Assembly (NCBI RefSeq): GCF_002102345.1
Contig: NZ_LQPP01000040.1
Span: forward strand, 1-64,000
Source: Mycolicibacterium peregrinum
GTDB taxonomy: Bacteria; Actinomycetota; Actinomycetes; Mycobacteriales; Mycobacteriaceae
Length of the DNA: 64,000 nt
Reading direction: 5' to 3'
The notes beneath the pieces are model-generated. The model saw only the letters and a program-made list of their open reading frames with translations, did no database searches and was not told the DNA's origin. Positions 1 to 8,399 of this stretch are shown here, in pieces (the first letter of the stretch is position 1; each line of letters opens with the position of its first letter). A program made the translations under genes and the position numbers.

Positions 1-173
1 CGCCGATCGATCCCATGGCCGCTCCGGCGCCCATGGACCCCTTCGCCCCGCCGCCTCCCGCCGACGCGATGCCGCCCGCGGCGCCGATGGACGCGCCGGC
101 GCCGATCGTCCTGGACGTCCCGCCCCCTCCGGCTCCTCCCGCGCCCGGCGAGCCGGCCCCGATGGCCGTCTGA
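1..173 (+). CDS. C-terminal end of a Pro/Ala/Met-rich protein (5' end outside window)
   Basis: The frame that ends at the TGA at 171-173 is open to the left edge and gives about 56 residues. It is dominated by Pro, Ala and Met (APAPMDP, FAPPPPAD, PPPPAPPAPGE). Such low-complexity tails are common on secreted or wall-associated mycobacterial proteins, but nothing visible identifies the family. Only the tail is present, so signal peptide and domains cannot be judged. The next gene on the same strand starts 53 bp later and has its own -10 element, so it need not be in the same operon. Confidence 0.6.
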   Translation, partial: PIDPMAAPAPMDPFAPPPPADAMPPAAPMDAPAPIVLDVPPPPAPPAPGEPAPMAV

Positions 174-214
174 CATCACACCGGTCGGTGGCCGGCCGAC
201 CGCGAGCATTCGGA

Positions 215-220
215 TAGCGT
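215..220 (+). promoter_or_regulatory. -10 element TAGCGT for yaaA (leaderless layout)
   Basis: TAGCGT fits the mycobacterial -10 consensus TANNNT and is followed by 6 nt and then the GTG at 227. Transcription would start at or next to the start codon. No Shine-Dalgarno sequence precedes the GTG. Confidence 0.5.
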
Positions 221-226
221 CTGGAT

Positions 227-973
227 GTGCTCGTGCTCCTGCCACCATCGGAGACCAAACGCACCGGCGGGGACGGCCCGCCGGTGCGTTTGGACATTCT
301 GAGCTCGCCAGAGCTCAACCCGCTCCGCAAGTCACTGATCGACGAACTGGTCACCCTGGCCGCCGACCCACCGGCCTGCCGGAAGGCCCTGGGCATCTCC
401 GCCGGCCAGGACGCCGAGATCGAACGCAACGCCGCGCTCCGCCAGGCGCCAACCATGCCGGCCATCGAGCGATATACCGGTGTGCTCTACGACGCCCTCG
501 ACGTCGGGTCGCTCCGCGGCGCGGCCGTCACACGAGCCCGCCACCGGCTGGCCGTCGGATCCGCCCTGTTCGGCCTCCTACGCGCCGACGATCCGGTGCC
601 CGCCTACCGGCTGTCCGCCTCGTCCAAACTGCCCGGACAACCGGGCCTGGCCAAACGTTGGCGCCCGCTGCTGGAGCCCGTCCTGGCCGATATCGCCGCA
701 GGCGAGCTCGTCGTCGATCTGCGGTCCGGCTCCTACGCCGGTCTGGGCCGGATCCCCGGTGCGGTCCGCGTGCAGGTTCTGGCCGACCATGCCGACGGGC
801 ATCGCACCGTGGTCAGCCACTTCAACAAGGCCCACAAGGGCCACCTGGCCCGCGCGCTGGTCAGTTCCCGAAGTGAACCCGACAGCGCCGCCGGCGTCGC
901 AGCAGTCGCCCGCCGCGCCGGCATGCACGTGGAACGCGACGGCGATGAACTGACCGTGGTGGTCCCGGCCTGA
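227..973 (+). CDS. yaaA: YaaA-family peroxide stress protein
   Basis: A 248-residue protein of the UPF0246/YaaA family. The N-terminus MLVLLPPSETK is typical, with KRTGGDGPP in place of the usual lysine-rich stretch, and the GVLYDALD and FNKAHKGHLAR segments also match the family. In E. coli YaaA lowers intracellular free iron during peroxide stress and binds DNA; the role here is by homology. The length matches the family. The GTG start is preferred because TAGCGT lies 6 nt upstream, a leaderless arrangement. The stop is 3 nt from the stop of the convergent dioxygenase gene. Confidence 0.88.
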   Translation: MLVLLPPSETKRTGGDGPPVRLDILSSPELNPLRKSLIDELVTLAADPPACRKALGISAGQDAEIERNAALRQAPTMPAIERYTGVLYDALDVGSLRGAAVTRARHRLAVGSALFGLLRADDPVPAYRLSASSKLPGQPGLAKRWRPLLEPVLADIAAGELVVDLRSGSYAGLGRIPGAVRVQVLADHADGHRTVVSHFNKAHKGHLARALVSSRSEPDSAAGVAAVARRAGMHVERDGDELTVVVPA

Positions 974-976
974 CGT

Positions 977-1894
977 TCAGGCCGCGTCGAACGGCTCGCC
1001 GTCGAGAGCCTGCGACGGCCGGCCGTCGGGTCCCTGGGGCACATCCCCCACCAACGTCACGCGATACAACCGGCGGTCGTGCTCGCCCGTGAGATCCGAC
1101 GGTGCCAGATGCACAGTCGCACGGTTGTCCCAGAACGCGATGCTGCCCGGCTCCCACTTGAACCGCACGGTGTACTCCGGACGCACCAACTCGTCGTAGA
1201 ACAGGCCGAGCAGGCGACGACTCTCGTGCGGTGACACGTCAACGATATGGCTGGTGAAACCCGGGTTGACGTAGAGCGCCCGCTCCCCCGTCTCCGGGTG
1301 GACCCGCACCACCGGGTGCTCGGTCAGCAGCGGACGGCGATTCACCCGGCGCTGATAGTCCTCGGTTGCGGTCGTGCCGTCCGGTGGTGCGAACCGGTGC
1401 ACCGCCCTCAGTCCGTCGGCGAGCCGCCGCAGCGGTGCGGACAGTCCGGCGTAGGCGGCGACGGTGTTCGCCCACTGGGTGTCCCCGCCGTAGGGCGGGA
1501 TCACCTCTGCCCGGAGTATCGATGCGGCAGGCGGATTCACCGCGGCGGTGACATCGGCATGCCAGTTGGCCTTGTCGTAACCGCGACTGCTGCCGTACCG
1601 GGCCTTGAACCGGTCGGCGAAAATCGGATAGATCGTCGGGTAGTCCGGGTCGGGGATGGAATCGAACAGCGGATGCGCCGGGGTCGGAGAGCCGAAGGCC
1701 CGGGCCAACCGAAGGTGATCGTCGTGGCCGATGAACTGGTCGCGGAAGAACACCACCTTCCATTTGAGCAGTGCGGCACGGATTTCGGCGATGTGCTCAT
1801 CGAGTAGCGGTGCGGTGAGATCGATTCCGTGGATCTCGGCACCGATCCAGCCGGACTGTGGCCGAACGCTCAGTGCGGACGCCAGTTGTGTCAT
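977..1894 (-). CDS. TauD/TfdA-family Fe(II)/2-oxoglutarate dioxygenase (copy 1)
   Basis: A 305-residue non-haem iron dioxygenase. The metal triad is visible as H112-x-D114 (WHAD) and H262 (VHLAP), and R278 in YRVTLVGD is placed to bind 2-oxoglutarate. Family members hydroxylate taurine, alkanesulfonates or alkyl sulfate esters next to sulfur and release sulfite or sulfate plus an aldehyde. It is the last gene of a five-gene minus-strand operon that also encodes an ABC importer, so a sulfur-scavenging role is likely. M. tuberculosis Rv3406 is an alkyl sulfatase of this family, but the substrate here is not determined. It starts 30 bp after the binding-protein gene. Confidence 0.85.
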   Translation of the reverse strand: MTQLASALSVRPQSGWIGAEIHGIDLTAPLLDEHIAEIRAALLKWKVVFFRDQFIGHDDHLRLARAFGSPTPAHPLFDSIPDPDYPTIYPIFADRFKARYGSSRGYDKANWHADVTAAVNPPAASILRAEVIPPYGGDTQWANTVAAYAGLSAPLRRLADGLRAVHRFAPPDGTTATEDYQRRVNRRPLLTEHPVVRVHPETGERALYVNPGFTSHIVDVSPHESRRLLGLFYDELVRPEYTVRFKWEPGSIAFWDNRATVHLAPSDLTGEHDRRLYRVTLVGDVPQGPDGRPSQALDGEPFDAA

Positions 1895-1924
1895 CAGTGT
1901 TCTCCTCGATTCAGTTTGAAGCCG

Positions 1925-2995
1925 TTAGGATTTCAGCGATTTCGGTGTGACACCGTCGAGTTCGTTCTGCGCAATGACGATGTCGTTGTAGCGACCGTCC
2001 ACAAAGGGCTTCACGTCAACACGGCCCTTGATCGTTCCCGTCTCGTGCAGACCGTCGGCGACGGTCTGGAACAACGCCGTGGACTGCTCGTCGATCGGGT
2101 AGTACGAGGCGATCCCGTCCTCTTCGTAGAGCTTCTTGCCCTGGTCGAAGGTGATGCCCTGAACCTTGACGTAGTACTGGTCGATCCACTGGTAGGCATG
2201 CGTGTCCTTCCAGTTGTTGGCTGCGACGGCGCGTCCGAGGTAGTCGCCGATCGCCGCCACCTTGGCGGGATCATCGAGTACATCCCTTCGCACGATCAGG
2301 GTCTGAATGCCGGTGTTGATGCCCTTACCATCACCGAGGATCGGCGGCTCTCCCAATTGGTAGTACTGGTTACCCAGCACGATGGCGGCATCGACCGCGC
2401 CGGCGGCGAACGTCGGCACCACCTCTGCCCCAGCGAGTTCCACCGGCTGCACATCGGTTCGCAGGTCCAGACCGTGGCGCTTGAGCAGCCCTGCGGTCAC
2501 CATGTGGCGGCCCGACCCGGGCGGATAGGCGACCCGCTTTCCGCGCAGATCCTCGATGGTCCGGAGCCCGCTGTCGGGGCGAGCCACCAGGTAGTAGCCA
2601 CCGCTGGTACCCGGATTCGCCTGCAACCCGATGGTCACCAGGTCTGTGACGCCACTGTCCACCGCGATCGGTACCGGTGCCTCACCGATGGAGCCGACGT
2701 CGGCCGCGCCCGACCGCAGTGCCTCGATGACCGCGGCGCCGCCGCTGAAATCGGCGAAATCGACCTCGTAAGGTGTTCCCTGGCCGGCATTGGCCAGGTT
2801 CCACGGCAGCGACTGTGTCCCGTTCTGCTCGGCGACGACGAGCTTGGTGCCGGCCGGTACCTCGGTCTTGGCGGCGATCTTCACCGTGTCGATGGCGCCG
2901 CCGGACTCGTCGTCGGACAACCCGCACGCGCTGAGTAACAGCGGAACCAACAACAATGCGGCGGAGCGCAACCGAACTCGACGGTCAAATGGCAT
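1925..2995 (-). CDS. Sulfonate/taurine-type ABC transporter substrate-binding lipoprotein
   Basis: A 356-residue lipoprotein. The N-terminus MPFDRRVRLRSAALLLVPLLL is a signal peptide followed by a lipobox LLSAC with C24 as the lipidated residue. I chose the ATG at 2995 because it places this signal at the start; a longer open frame upstream would bury it. The remainder is an SsuA/TauA-type periplasmic binding fold (TIEDLRGKRVAYPPGSGRH is the usual ligand-site region). It should capture sulfonates or sulfate esters outside the membrane and pass them to the adjacent permease. Its start overlaps the end of the ATPase gene by 11 bp, indicating translational coupling. Confidence 0.87.
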   Translation of the reverse strand: MPFDRRVRLRSAALLLVPLLLSACGLSDDESGGAIDTVKIAAKTEVPAGTKLVVAEQNGTQSLPWNLANAGQGTPYEVDFADFSGGAAVIEALRSGAADVGSIGEAPVPIAVDSGVTDLVTIGLQANPGTSGGYYLVARPDSGLRTIEDLRGKRVAYPPGSGRHMVTAGLLKRHGLDLRTDVQPVELAGAEVVPTFAAGAVDAAIVLGNQYYQLGEPPILGDGKGINTGIQTLIVRRDVLDDPAKVAAIGDYLGRAVAANNWKDTHAYQWIDQYYVKVQGITFDQGKKLYEEDGIASYYPIDEQSTALFQTVADGLHETGTIKGRVDVKPFVDGRYNDIVIAQNELDGVTPKSLKS

Positions 2996-3743
2996 CTGAT
3001 GGTTCCTTGTCTTCGGATACGCCGAGTTCGGACAGCAACCGCTTTCGCAGCGCGGTGAATTCGTGGGTGTCACGGGCGCGCGGTTTGGGCACCGTGACGT
3101 CGACATCGAGAGAGATGACGCCGTCGGTCAGCACGATCACACGGTCGGCGAGCAGGATCGCCTCATCGACGTCGTGGGTGACCAAAAGGACCGCCGGGGT
3201 GTGTCGGCGGTACAGATCCATCAGCAGGCCGTGCATCCTGATCCGCGTGAGCGCGTCGAGTGCGCCGAACGGTTCGTCGAGCAGCAGTAGCTGCGGTTCA
3301 CGCACCAGGGCCCGGGCCAGCGCGACCCGCTGCGCCTCTCCGCCGGACAATGTGCGTGGCCATGCCTTGGCCTTGTCCGCAAGATTGACCTCGCGCAGCG
3401 CCGCCAGCGCGCGCCGTTGTACCGCTGCGCCGGCGGGCAATCCGATCGTCACGTTCGCCAGCACCCGCTGCCACGGCAGTAATCGGGAATCCTGGAAGAC
3501 GATCGCCCGCCGCTCGGGCACCCGCAGGTAGCCGTCCACGTCGCTGTCGAGAGCGCCCAGTGCCCGCAGGAACGTGCTCTTGCCTGAACCACTTCGGCCG
3601 AGCAGGGCGACGAACTCGCCGGCTCGGATCTGCAGATCGAGCCCGTCGATGATGACGTTGTCCCCGAACCGCTTCCGGATGTCGCGGGCGATCACCACCG
3701 CCGCCGCGTCAACAGGGGCGGGCAGCGTGTCAGTCCCCGTCAT
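2985..3743 (-). CDS. ABC transporter ATP-binding protein (SsuB/TauB type)
   Basis: A 252-residue nucleotide-binding subunit with every expected motif: Walker A GRSGSGKST, Q-loop VFQDSRLLPW, signature LSGGEAQR, Walker B LLLLDEPFG and H-loop VTHD. It energises import by the neighbouring permease and binding lipoprotein. The ATG at 3743 is used because it starts 14 bp inside the end of the permease gene, as is usual in this operon, and removes an unlikely N-terminal extension. Its short size with no extra C-terminal domain fits the nitrate/sulfonate/taurine importer group. Confidence 0.9.
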   Translation of the reverse strand: MTGTDTLPAPVDAAAVVIARDIRKRFGDNVIIDGLDLQIRAGEFVALLGRSGSGKSTFLRALGALDSDVDGYLRVPERRAIVFQDSRLLPWQRVLANVTIGLPAGAAVQRRALAALREVNLADKAKAWPRTLSGGEAQRVALARALVREPQLLLLDEPFGALDALTRIRMHGLLMDLYRRHTPAVLLVTHDVDEAILLADRVIVLTDGVISLDVDVTVPKPRARDTHEFTALRKRLLSELGVSEDKEPSDAI

Positions 3744-4593
3744 AGGCCCGCCTCCAGGTGAGAAGCCGGCCTTCGAGGAAGCGGACCACCAGAATCGAGA
3801 CAAGCCCGAGAATCGCGTACACAGCGATCAACACGAAGACGATGTCGATCTGGAAGTACTCGCGGGCGTCGGTCATCATCCGGCCCAGTCCCTTCTTGGC
3901 ATTGATCGTCTCGGCGAAGATCAGCGACAACCAGGACGCCGTCAGCGCCAGCCGCAGGCCGACCAGGAATCCCGGAAGCGATCCGGGAATGATGACCCGG
4001 TAGATCATTTCGGCCCGGCCGGCACCGAACGATCGCGCCGCCTCAACCAGCGTGGCATCGACGCTGCGGATCGCGCTGAACGTGTTGATGTAGATCGCCA
4101 CGGCAACGGCGAGTGTGATCAGCAGGATCTTCGGCAGCTCGCTGATGCCGAACCACACGATCAGCAGTGGCACCAGCGCGAAGTTCGGAACCGCGCGCAG
4201 CACTTCCATGTTGGCATCGACGAAGTTCTCCCCGATCCGGGACAGCCCCGAGATGAGGGCCAGCCCGAGGCCCAGCACGATGCCGAACGCGAGGCCGTAT
4301 CCGACGCGCAACAGACTGGCGGTCAGATGCTCCTGAAAGGTCCCGTCGGCGATCAGCGTCCACGCGGCACCGAGCACCCGGGTCGGCGGCGGCACGGTGC
4401 GCTCGTCGAAGATGCCGACCGTCGAGAGCAGCTGCCACAGTCCGACCAGCAGCACCGGGCCCAGAAGCCGCTGCACCGAACGCGGCACCAGCGGTTTGCG
4501 CTGTGCCCGCCGGACCGCCGCCCGCGGGTCGACCAGTCCGCTGGGCGGGTCGGCATGCGCGACACCGGTCGGTCGCGACAACAAGATGGCCAT
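3730..4593 (-). CDS. ABC transporter permease (SsuC/TauC type)
   Basis: A 287-residue inner-membrane subunit with about six hydrophobic segments and the EAA-type coupling loop (EAARSFGAGRAEMIYRVIIPG) that contacts the ATPase. The ATG at 4593 lies 1 nt after the stop of the upstream dioxygenase gene, a tight operon junction. The frame stays open well upstream of this ATG, but that part only shadows the dioxygenase gene. With the ATPase and lipoprotein it forms one importer, predicted to take up sulfonates or sulfate esters. Confidence 0.88.
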   Translation of the reverse strand: MAILLSRPTGVAHADPPSGLVDPRAAVRRAQRKPLVPRSVQRLLGPVLLVGLWQLLSTVGIFDERTVPPPTRVLGAAWTLIADGTFQEHLTASLLRVGYGLAFGIVLGLGLALISGLSRIGENFVDANMEVLRAVPNFALVPLLIVWFGISELPKILLITLAVAVAIYINTFSAIRSVDATLVEAARSFGAGRAEMIYRVIIPGSLPGFLVGLRLALTASWLSLIFAETINAKKGLGRMMTDAREYFQIDIVFVLIAVYAILGLVSILVVRFLEGRLLTWRRAYDGD

Positions 4594-4594
4594 C

Positions 4595-5524
4595 TCAGGC
4601 AGCGCCGAAGTAGTCGCCCGAGATCGACTCCGAGGCAACACCATCGGGGCCCACCGGAATGTCGCCCACCAGGGTGATGCGGTGCAGCACCCGATCACCC
4701 TCGACGTGTTCGAAGTCCCGCGGTGCCAGGTGCAGGGCGGCGCGGTTGTCCCAGAACGCCACACTGCCCGGCTCCCACCTGAATCGCACCGAGTACTCGG
4801 GCCGGGCGATCTCCTCGAACAACAGATCGAGCAGGTGCCTACTCTCCCGGGGCGAGAGATTGACGATCTCCCGGGTGAAGGACGGATTGACGTAGAGAAC
4901 TTTCTCCCCGGTCTCCGGGTGCACCCGGACCACCGGGTGGATCGTCGCCAGTGGATTACTGCGCACCAGGTCGCCGATCTTCTCGTTGCTGCGTTCGGCC
5001 GATGCCGTCGAACCGAATCGGTGCTCGGCACGCAGCTCGTCGACGAGCGCCTGCACCGACGGAGACAGACCCGCGTACACCGCAGCCACATTGGCGAACT
5101 GAGTGTCACCCCCATAACCGGGCACCTGCTCTGCTCGCAGGATCGAATGCGACGGCGGGTTGATCAGCGGCGTGACGTCGGCGTGCCAACCCGGACCGTT
5201 GGGACTTTGCCGCTTGCGGTACCTGGTGCCGTAGCGATGGTCGTAGGCGGCCGGGGACACCGTATGAATCTGCGGGAATCCGACTGGGGCAGAATCGCCC
5301 TCGTAGGGATGACCCGGGGTGACTTCGCCGAACTGGGCACCGAACGCGATCTGCGACGCGTGGTCGAGGTCCTGCCCGCGGAAGAACACCACCTTCCACC
5401 GGTGCAGGGCCTCGCGGATCGCCGCCACCTGTTCGGGCGGCAGTGGCGCGGACAAATCGGCCCCGTCGATCAACGCTCCGGTGAATCCCGACAGCGGACT
5501 GATAGTGAGTCCCGTGGAAGACAT
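4595..5524 (-). CDS. TauD/TfdA-family Fe(II)/2-oxoglutarate dioxygenase (copy 2)
   Basis: A 309-residue paralogue of the dioxygenase at 977-1894, with the same active-site layout: H114-x-D116 (WHAD), H265 (LHLAP) and R282 in HRITLVGD. It is the first gene of the minus-strand operon. The ATG at 5524 has a good ribosome site (GAGGGGAG) about 7 nt upstream; a GTG two codons earlier would sit on that site. Two similar dioxygenases bracketing one importer suggest two related substrates, for example different alkyl sulfates or sulfonates. Which substrate each uses cannot be read from the sequence. Confidence 0.85.
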   Translation of the reverse strand: MSSTGLTISPLSGFTGALIDGADLSAPLPPEQVAAIREALHRWKVVFFRGQDLDHASQIAFGAQFGEVTPGHPYEGDSAPVGFPQIHTVSPAAYDHRYGTRYRKRQSPNGPGWHADVTPLINPPSHSILRAEQVPGYGGDTQFANVAAVYAGLSPSVQALVDELRAEHRFGSTASAERSNEKIGDLVRSNPLATIHPVVRVHPETGEKVLYVNPSFTREIVNLSPRESRHLLDLLFEEIARPEYSVRFRWEPGSVAFWDNRAALHLAPRDFEHVEGDRVLHRITLVGDIPVGPDGVASESISGDYFGAA

Positions 5525-5857
5525 GGCCACACTCCCCTCGAAAGCGGCTGCATACATCGGCCATTCGAAGCTAACGAGGCTGCCCGCAGGGCCAACCGGT
5601 TTGAATCGACGTGACGGGAAGTGCCGTCGTGGAGCGGGTGACCGATTTGTCGTTGCCGGCCGCGGACCGAGTTGGTCATCCAAATCGCTTCTGCCTGCGG
5701 CGCACTGACTCTTTGCGAGGATACGACTGCGAATGTCACTGTTGCCGAGCTACTTTCAGCGCAGTGCTGCCACAGGAGCTCGACCGACCCACACCCCGAC
5801 CGGATTTCGGCGAATTCCCGGGTGTCACCCACAGCGCCCGGTCTCGTCGTGCACAAT
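5525..5857. other. Intergenic region without recognised gene
   Basis: About 330 bp separate the divergent dioxygenase operon and a membrane-protein gene. It must hold the promoter of the sulfur operon, but I could not place a convincing -35/-10 pair or a clear operator. Open frames run through it on both strands but lack family features and look like GC-driven shadows. Confidence 0.5.
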
Positions 5858-6556
5858 ATGAGCTCGCGTCAGCGCCCGTCGCCTGTGCCACGCCCATCAC
5901 ACCGCCGTTACCCGGGAGCAAGCTTGGTCACCTTCCCAGTCTCCACACCGCATCCGCCGTATCAACCGGTTCGCCGTGGACGTCACCGGAAGGCGCCGCA
6001 ACGACAGTGGCTGCCCGTCGGGATCGGGGTCGCCGCCGCAGCCGTGGTCAGCTCCATGCTCACCGCGTTCGTCATCATCACCACGTTGGCTTCCAAATTC
6101 TCCGCCCGGGATTCGGTGTACGCCGTCGGCGCCAGAACATATGAGGTGAAACCGAACCGCCTACCGGAACCCGTCGCCACCGAACGGTCTGCCGCCGCTC
6201 CGGCCACCGCCGCATTCGCCTCCGACGGATCCGGTTTCGTCGACTCCCAGGCGCGGTGCCGCGACAACCAGACCGCCAGGGCCATCGGGCGCACCGAAGG
6301 CTCACTCGTCGTGATCTGCCTGGACCGCACCGGACGCCTGGAATACCACGGTGTACGGCTTTCCGACCGGGCCGCCCTGGCAGCGTCGGCGGACCTCACA
6401 CCGGGCCGCAAGTTCGTCGCGCGCAACTTCCAGGCGAACTACGCAGTCTCACCGACCGAGTTGCTGGTCACCTCGGGAAGCGCGGTCCTCAAACGCGAAC
6501 CGATGGTCGAGTACCGCGAGATCCTGTCCACACCGGTGGTCGTCGCGCCGCGGTAA
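5858..6556 (+). CDS. Single-pass membrane protein with extracytoplasmic domain, unknown function
   Basis: About 232 residues if it starts at the ATG at 5858. A TTG at 5924, with GGGAG just upstream, would give 210. The N-terminus is basic and proline-rich, and one membrane segment follows (VGIGVAAAAVVSSMLTAFVI). The rest should lie outside the membrane and contains two cysteines (in CRDN and VVICLD) that could form a disulfide. I do not recognise the family; the layout resembles many mycobacterial exported proteins of unknown role. The start is uncertain. Confidence 0.65.
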   Translation: MSSRQRPSPVPRPSHRRYPGASLVTFPVSTPHPPYQPVRRGRHRKAPQRQWLPVGIGVAAAAVVSSMLTAFVIITTLASKFSARDSVYAVGARTYEVKPNRLPEPVATERSAAAPATAAFASDGSGFVDSQARCRDNQTARAIGRTEGSLVVICLDRTGRLEYHGVRLSDRAALAASADLTPGRKFVARNFQANYAVSPTELLVTSGSAVLKREPMVEYREILSTPVVVAPR

Positions 6557-6599
6557 CCACGCTAAACTGGCCGCTCATCGGCCGTGCGGCGGGAGATCG

Positions 6600-6821
6600 A
6601 TGTCCACTTTCTGGCGGTACGTCCGCATCCAGGTCATGGTGTTCGTCTTCGGTATCGTCGGGCCGATCTTCCTCATCGTTTACTTTGCCGCGCAACCCGA
6701 TCCGACACTCAAGTGGATGTATTTCGTCGGCCTGATCCTGACGGGGGCCGAGGTACTGATCGCGCTCGAGCTGACCCGTCGAAGTACGCCGTCGGACACC
6801 ACCGTCGAACTCCTGGAGTGA
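6600..6821 (+). CDS. Small two-helix membrane protein, unknown function
   Basis: A 73-residue protein that begins MSTFWRYVRIQ and has two hydrophobic segments (VMVFVFGIVGPIFLIVYFA and YFVGLILTGAEVLIALEL), separated by a short polar loop, with an acidic C-terminal end. It sits 43 bp after the previous gene and ends 6 bp before the amidase start, so it may share a transcript with either. The sequence suggests no specific function. The two well-formed helices and the tight spacing argue that it is real. Confidence 0.65.
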   Translation: MSTFWRYVRIQVMVFVFGIVGPIFLIVYFAAQPDPTLKWMYFVGLILTGAEVLIALELTRRSTPSDTTVELLE

Positions 6822-6827
6822 GGTGAC

Positions 6828-8318
6828 ATGGATTCCTCGTCGGCATTCGAACTCGCGGCCACCGATGCCATCGGGCAGGCGGCACTGGCCGCATCCGGTG
6901 AGGTCAGTGCCGTCGAGTTGCTCGAGGCTGCGATCATCCGGGTCGAGGCGACGCGCACCCTGAACGCCGTGGTCACCGACCTGTTCGACCGGGGGCGGGC
7001 CCAAGCCGCGGCACTCGACGAGTCCGGCGTACTGCGCAAGGAGCAGGCCGGGCCGCTGGCCGGGGTGCCGTTCCTGCTCAAGGATCTGGGTGCCGCGCTG
7101 GCCGGTGCCCGCGAGGCGATGGGCTCGCGGGCGTTGCGCGACCATGTCGCGACCGAAAACGCGTGGACGGTGGACCGCTACCTGGACGCGGGCCTGGTCG
7201 TGTTCGGAAAGACCAACACCCCGGAGTGGGGCAACCACTGCACCACCGAACCGTTGTTGTTCGGTCCCACGATCAACCCGTGGTCCCCCTCCGTCACCCC
7301 CGGCGGGTCCAGCGGAGGTTCGGCCGCAGCCGTGGCCGCCGGCGTGGTGCCCGCTGCCTCGGGCGGGGACGGCACCGGGTCCATCCGGGTGCCCGCCTCC
7401 TGCTGCGGCGTCGTCGGTCTCAAGCCACGGCGCGGGCGGTCGTCCTTCGCCCCCGACGGTGGCCACGGCCTCGAAGGCCTCGTGAACGGACACGCCCTCA
7501 CCCGCACGGTGCGCGACAGCGCGGCTCTGCTCGACGTCATCGCCGGCACCGCACCCGGTGATCCGTACAGCGCAGCGGCTCCTGCCGTCCCGTTCATTCA
7601 GTCGGCCGCGCAGACCCCGTCGCCACAGCGCATCGTCATCGCCACCTCGTCACCGTTTCCCACCGACCGGATCGACCCGGAGGTGGTGGCTGCGGTCGAG
7701 GCGACCGGCCGTCTGCTGGAAAGCCTCGGACACCACCTCACTCCCGGGGCCCCGACGATCGATCCGGATGCCGTCGCCGACGCCATCGCGGTGCTGCACA
7801 CCGTCAGCAACGCAGAACTACATGACCTGGCCGCCGCCCATCTGGGACGAGCACCCCTCGAAGACGAATTCGAGCCGAGCACCTGGGTGATGATCCGGGA
7901 GGGCTTCACCACCACCGGACTGGCGTACGCGAACGCGATCTCCGCCGTCCACGCCCAGACCCGCCGTTTCGCCCGGGAAATGGCCGGTCACGACGTGCTG
8001 CTGGTGCCGACACTGCTGACCGGTCCGCCGCCGTACGGACTGCTGAATCAGCCCCGGGGCACCACCCGGGCCTTCTTCGACGTCGAGTTCGCCACCACCG
8101 GTTGGACCGCCTTGGCCAATGTCACCGGTTGGGCCGCGATTTCGCTGCCGCTGGGCCAGACCGCCGAGGGCCTGCCGATCGGCGTGCAGCTGCTGGCACC
8201 CGACGAAACCGTGCTGCTCAGCCTGGCCGGCCAACTCGAGCAGGCGGCCCCGTGGGCCGGCCGTACCCCGCCCCGATGGGTGGGCGCTACCGCTGTGAGC
8301 TGGCCGCCTATCCTCTGA
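6828..8318 (+). CDS. Amidase (amidase-signature family)
   Basis: A 496-residue amidase-signature hydrolase. The Ser-cisSer-Lys triad is visible: K85 in FLLKDL, S161 in GGSSGGS, and nucleophile S185 in GDGTGSIRVPA. The enzyme should hydrolyse a carboxylic amide to acid and ammonia; substrates vary widely in this family and cannot be assigned here. Mycobacteria carry several paralogues (the AmiA2/AmiB2/AmiC/AmiD group). The ATG at 6828 lies 6 bp after the upstream stop with GAGGTG close by. Length is normal. Confidence 0.9.
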   Translation: MDSSSAFELAATDAIGQAALAASGEVSAVELLEAAIIRVEATRTLNAVVTDLFDRGRAQAAALDESGVLRKEQAGPLAGVPFLLKDLGAALAGAREAMGSRALRDHVATENAWTVDRYLDAGLVVFGKTNTPEWGNHCTTEPLLFGPTINPWSPSVTPGGSSGGSAAAVAAGVVPAASGGDGTGSIRVPASCCGVVGLKPRRGRSSFAPDGGHGLEGLVNGHALTRTVRDSAALLDVIAGTAPGDPYSAAAPAVPFIQSAAQTPSPQRIVIATSSPFPTDRIDPEVVAAVEATGRLLESLGHHLTPGAPTIDPDAVADAIAVLHTVSNAELHDLAAAHLGRAPLEDEFEPSTWVMIREGFTTTGLAYANAISAVHAQTRRFAREMAGHDVLLVPTLLTGPPPYGLLNQPRGTTRAFFDVEFATTGWTALANVTGWAAISLPLGQTAEGLPIGVQLLAPDETVLLSLAGQLEQAAPWAGRTPPRWVGATAVSWPPIL

Positions 8319-8399
8319 GTCGAACTGTGCGCCACTGTGGTGTGCGCCTCAGCAGCACAACTACATCAGGACACCGTCTTCAAAGGAGTAGACAACCTC

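Noticed and set aside
4594..5115. Upstream extension of the ABC permease frame
   Set aside because: It overlaps the dioxygenase gene completely; the ATG at 4593 directly after that gene's stop is the operon-consistent start.
5470..5856. 128-codon minus-strand frame upstream of the dioxygenase operon
   Set aside because: Cys/Arg/Ser-rich, overlaps the start of a real gene, and has no ribosome site or family feature.
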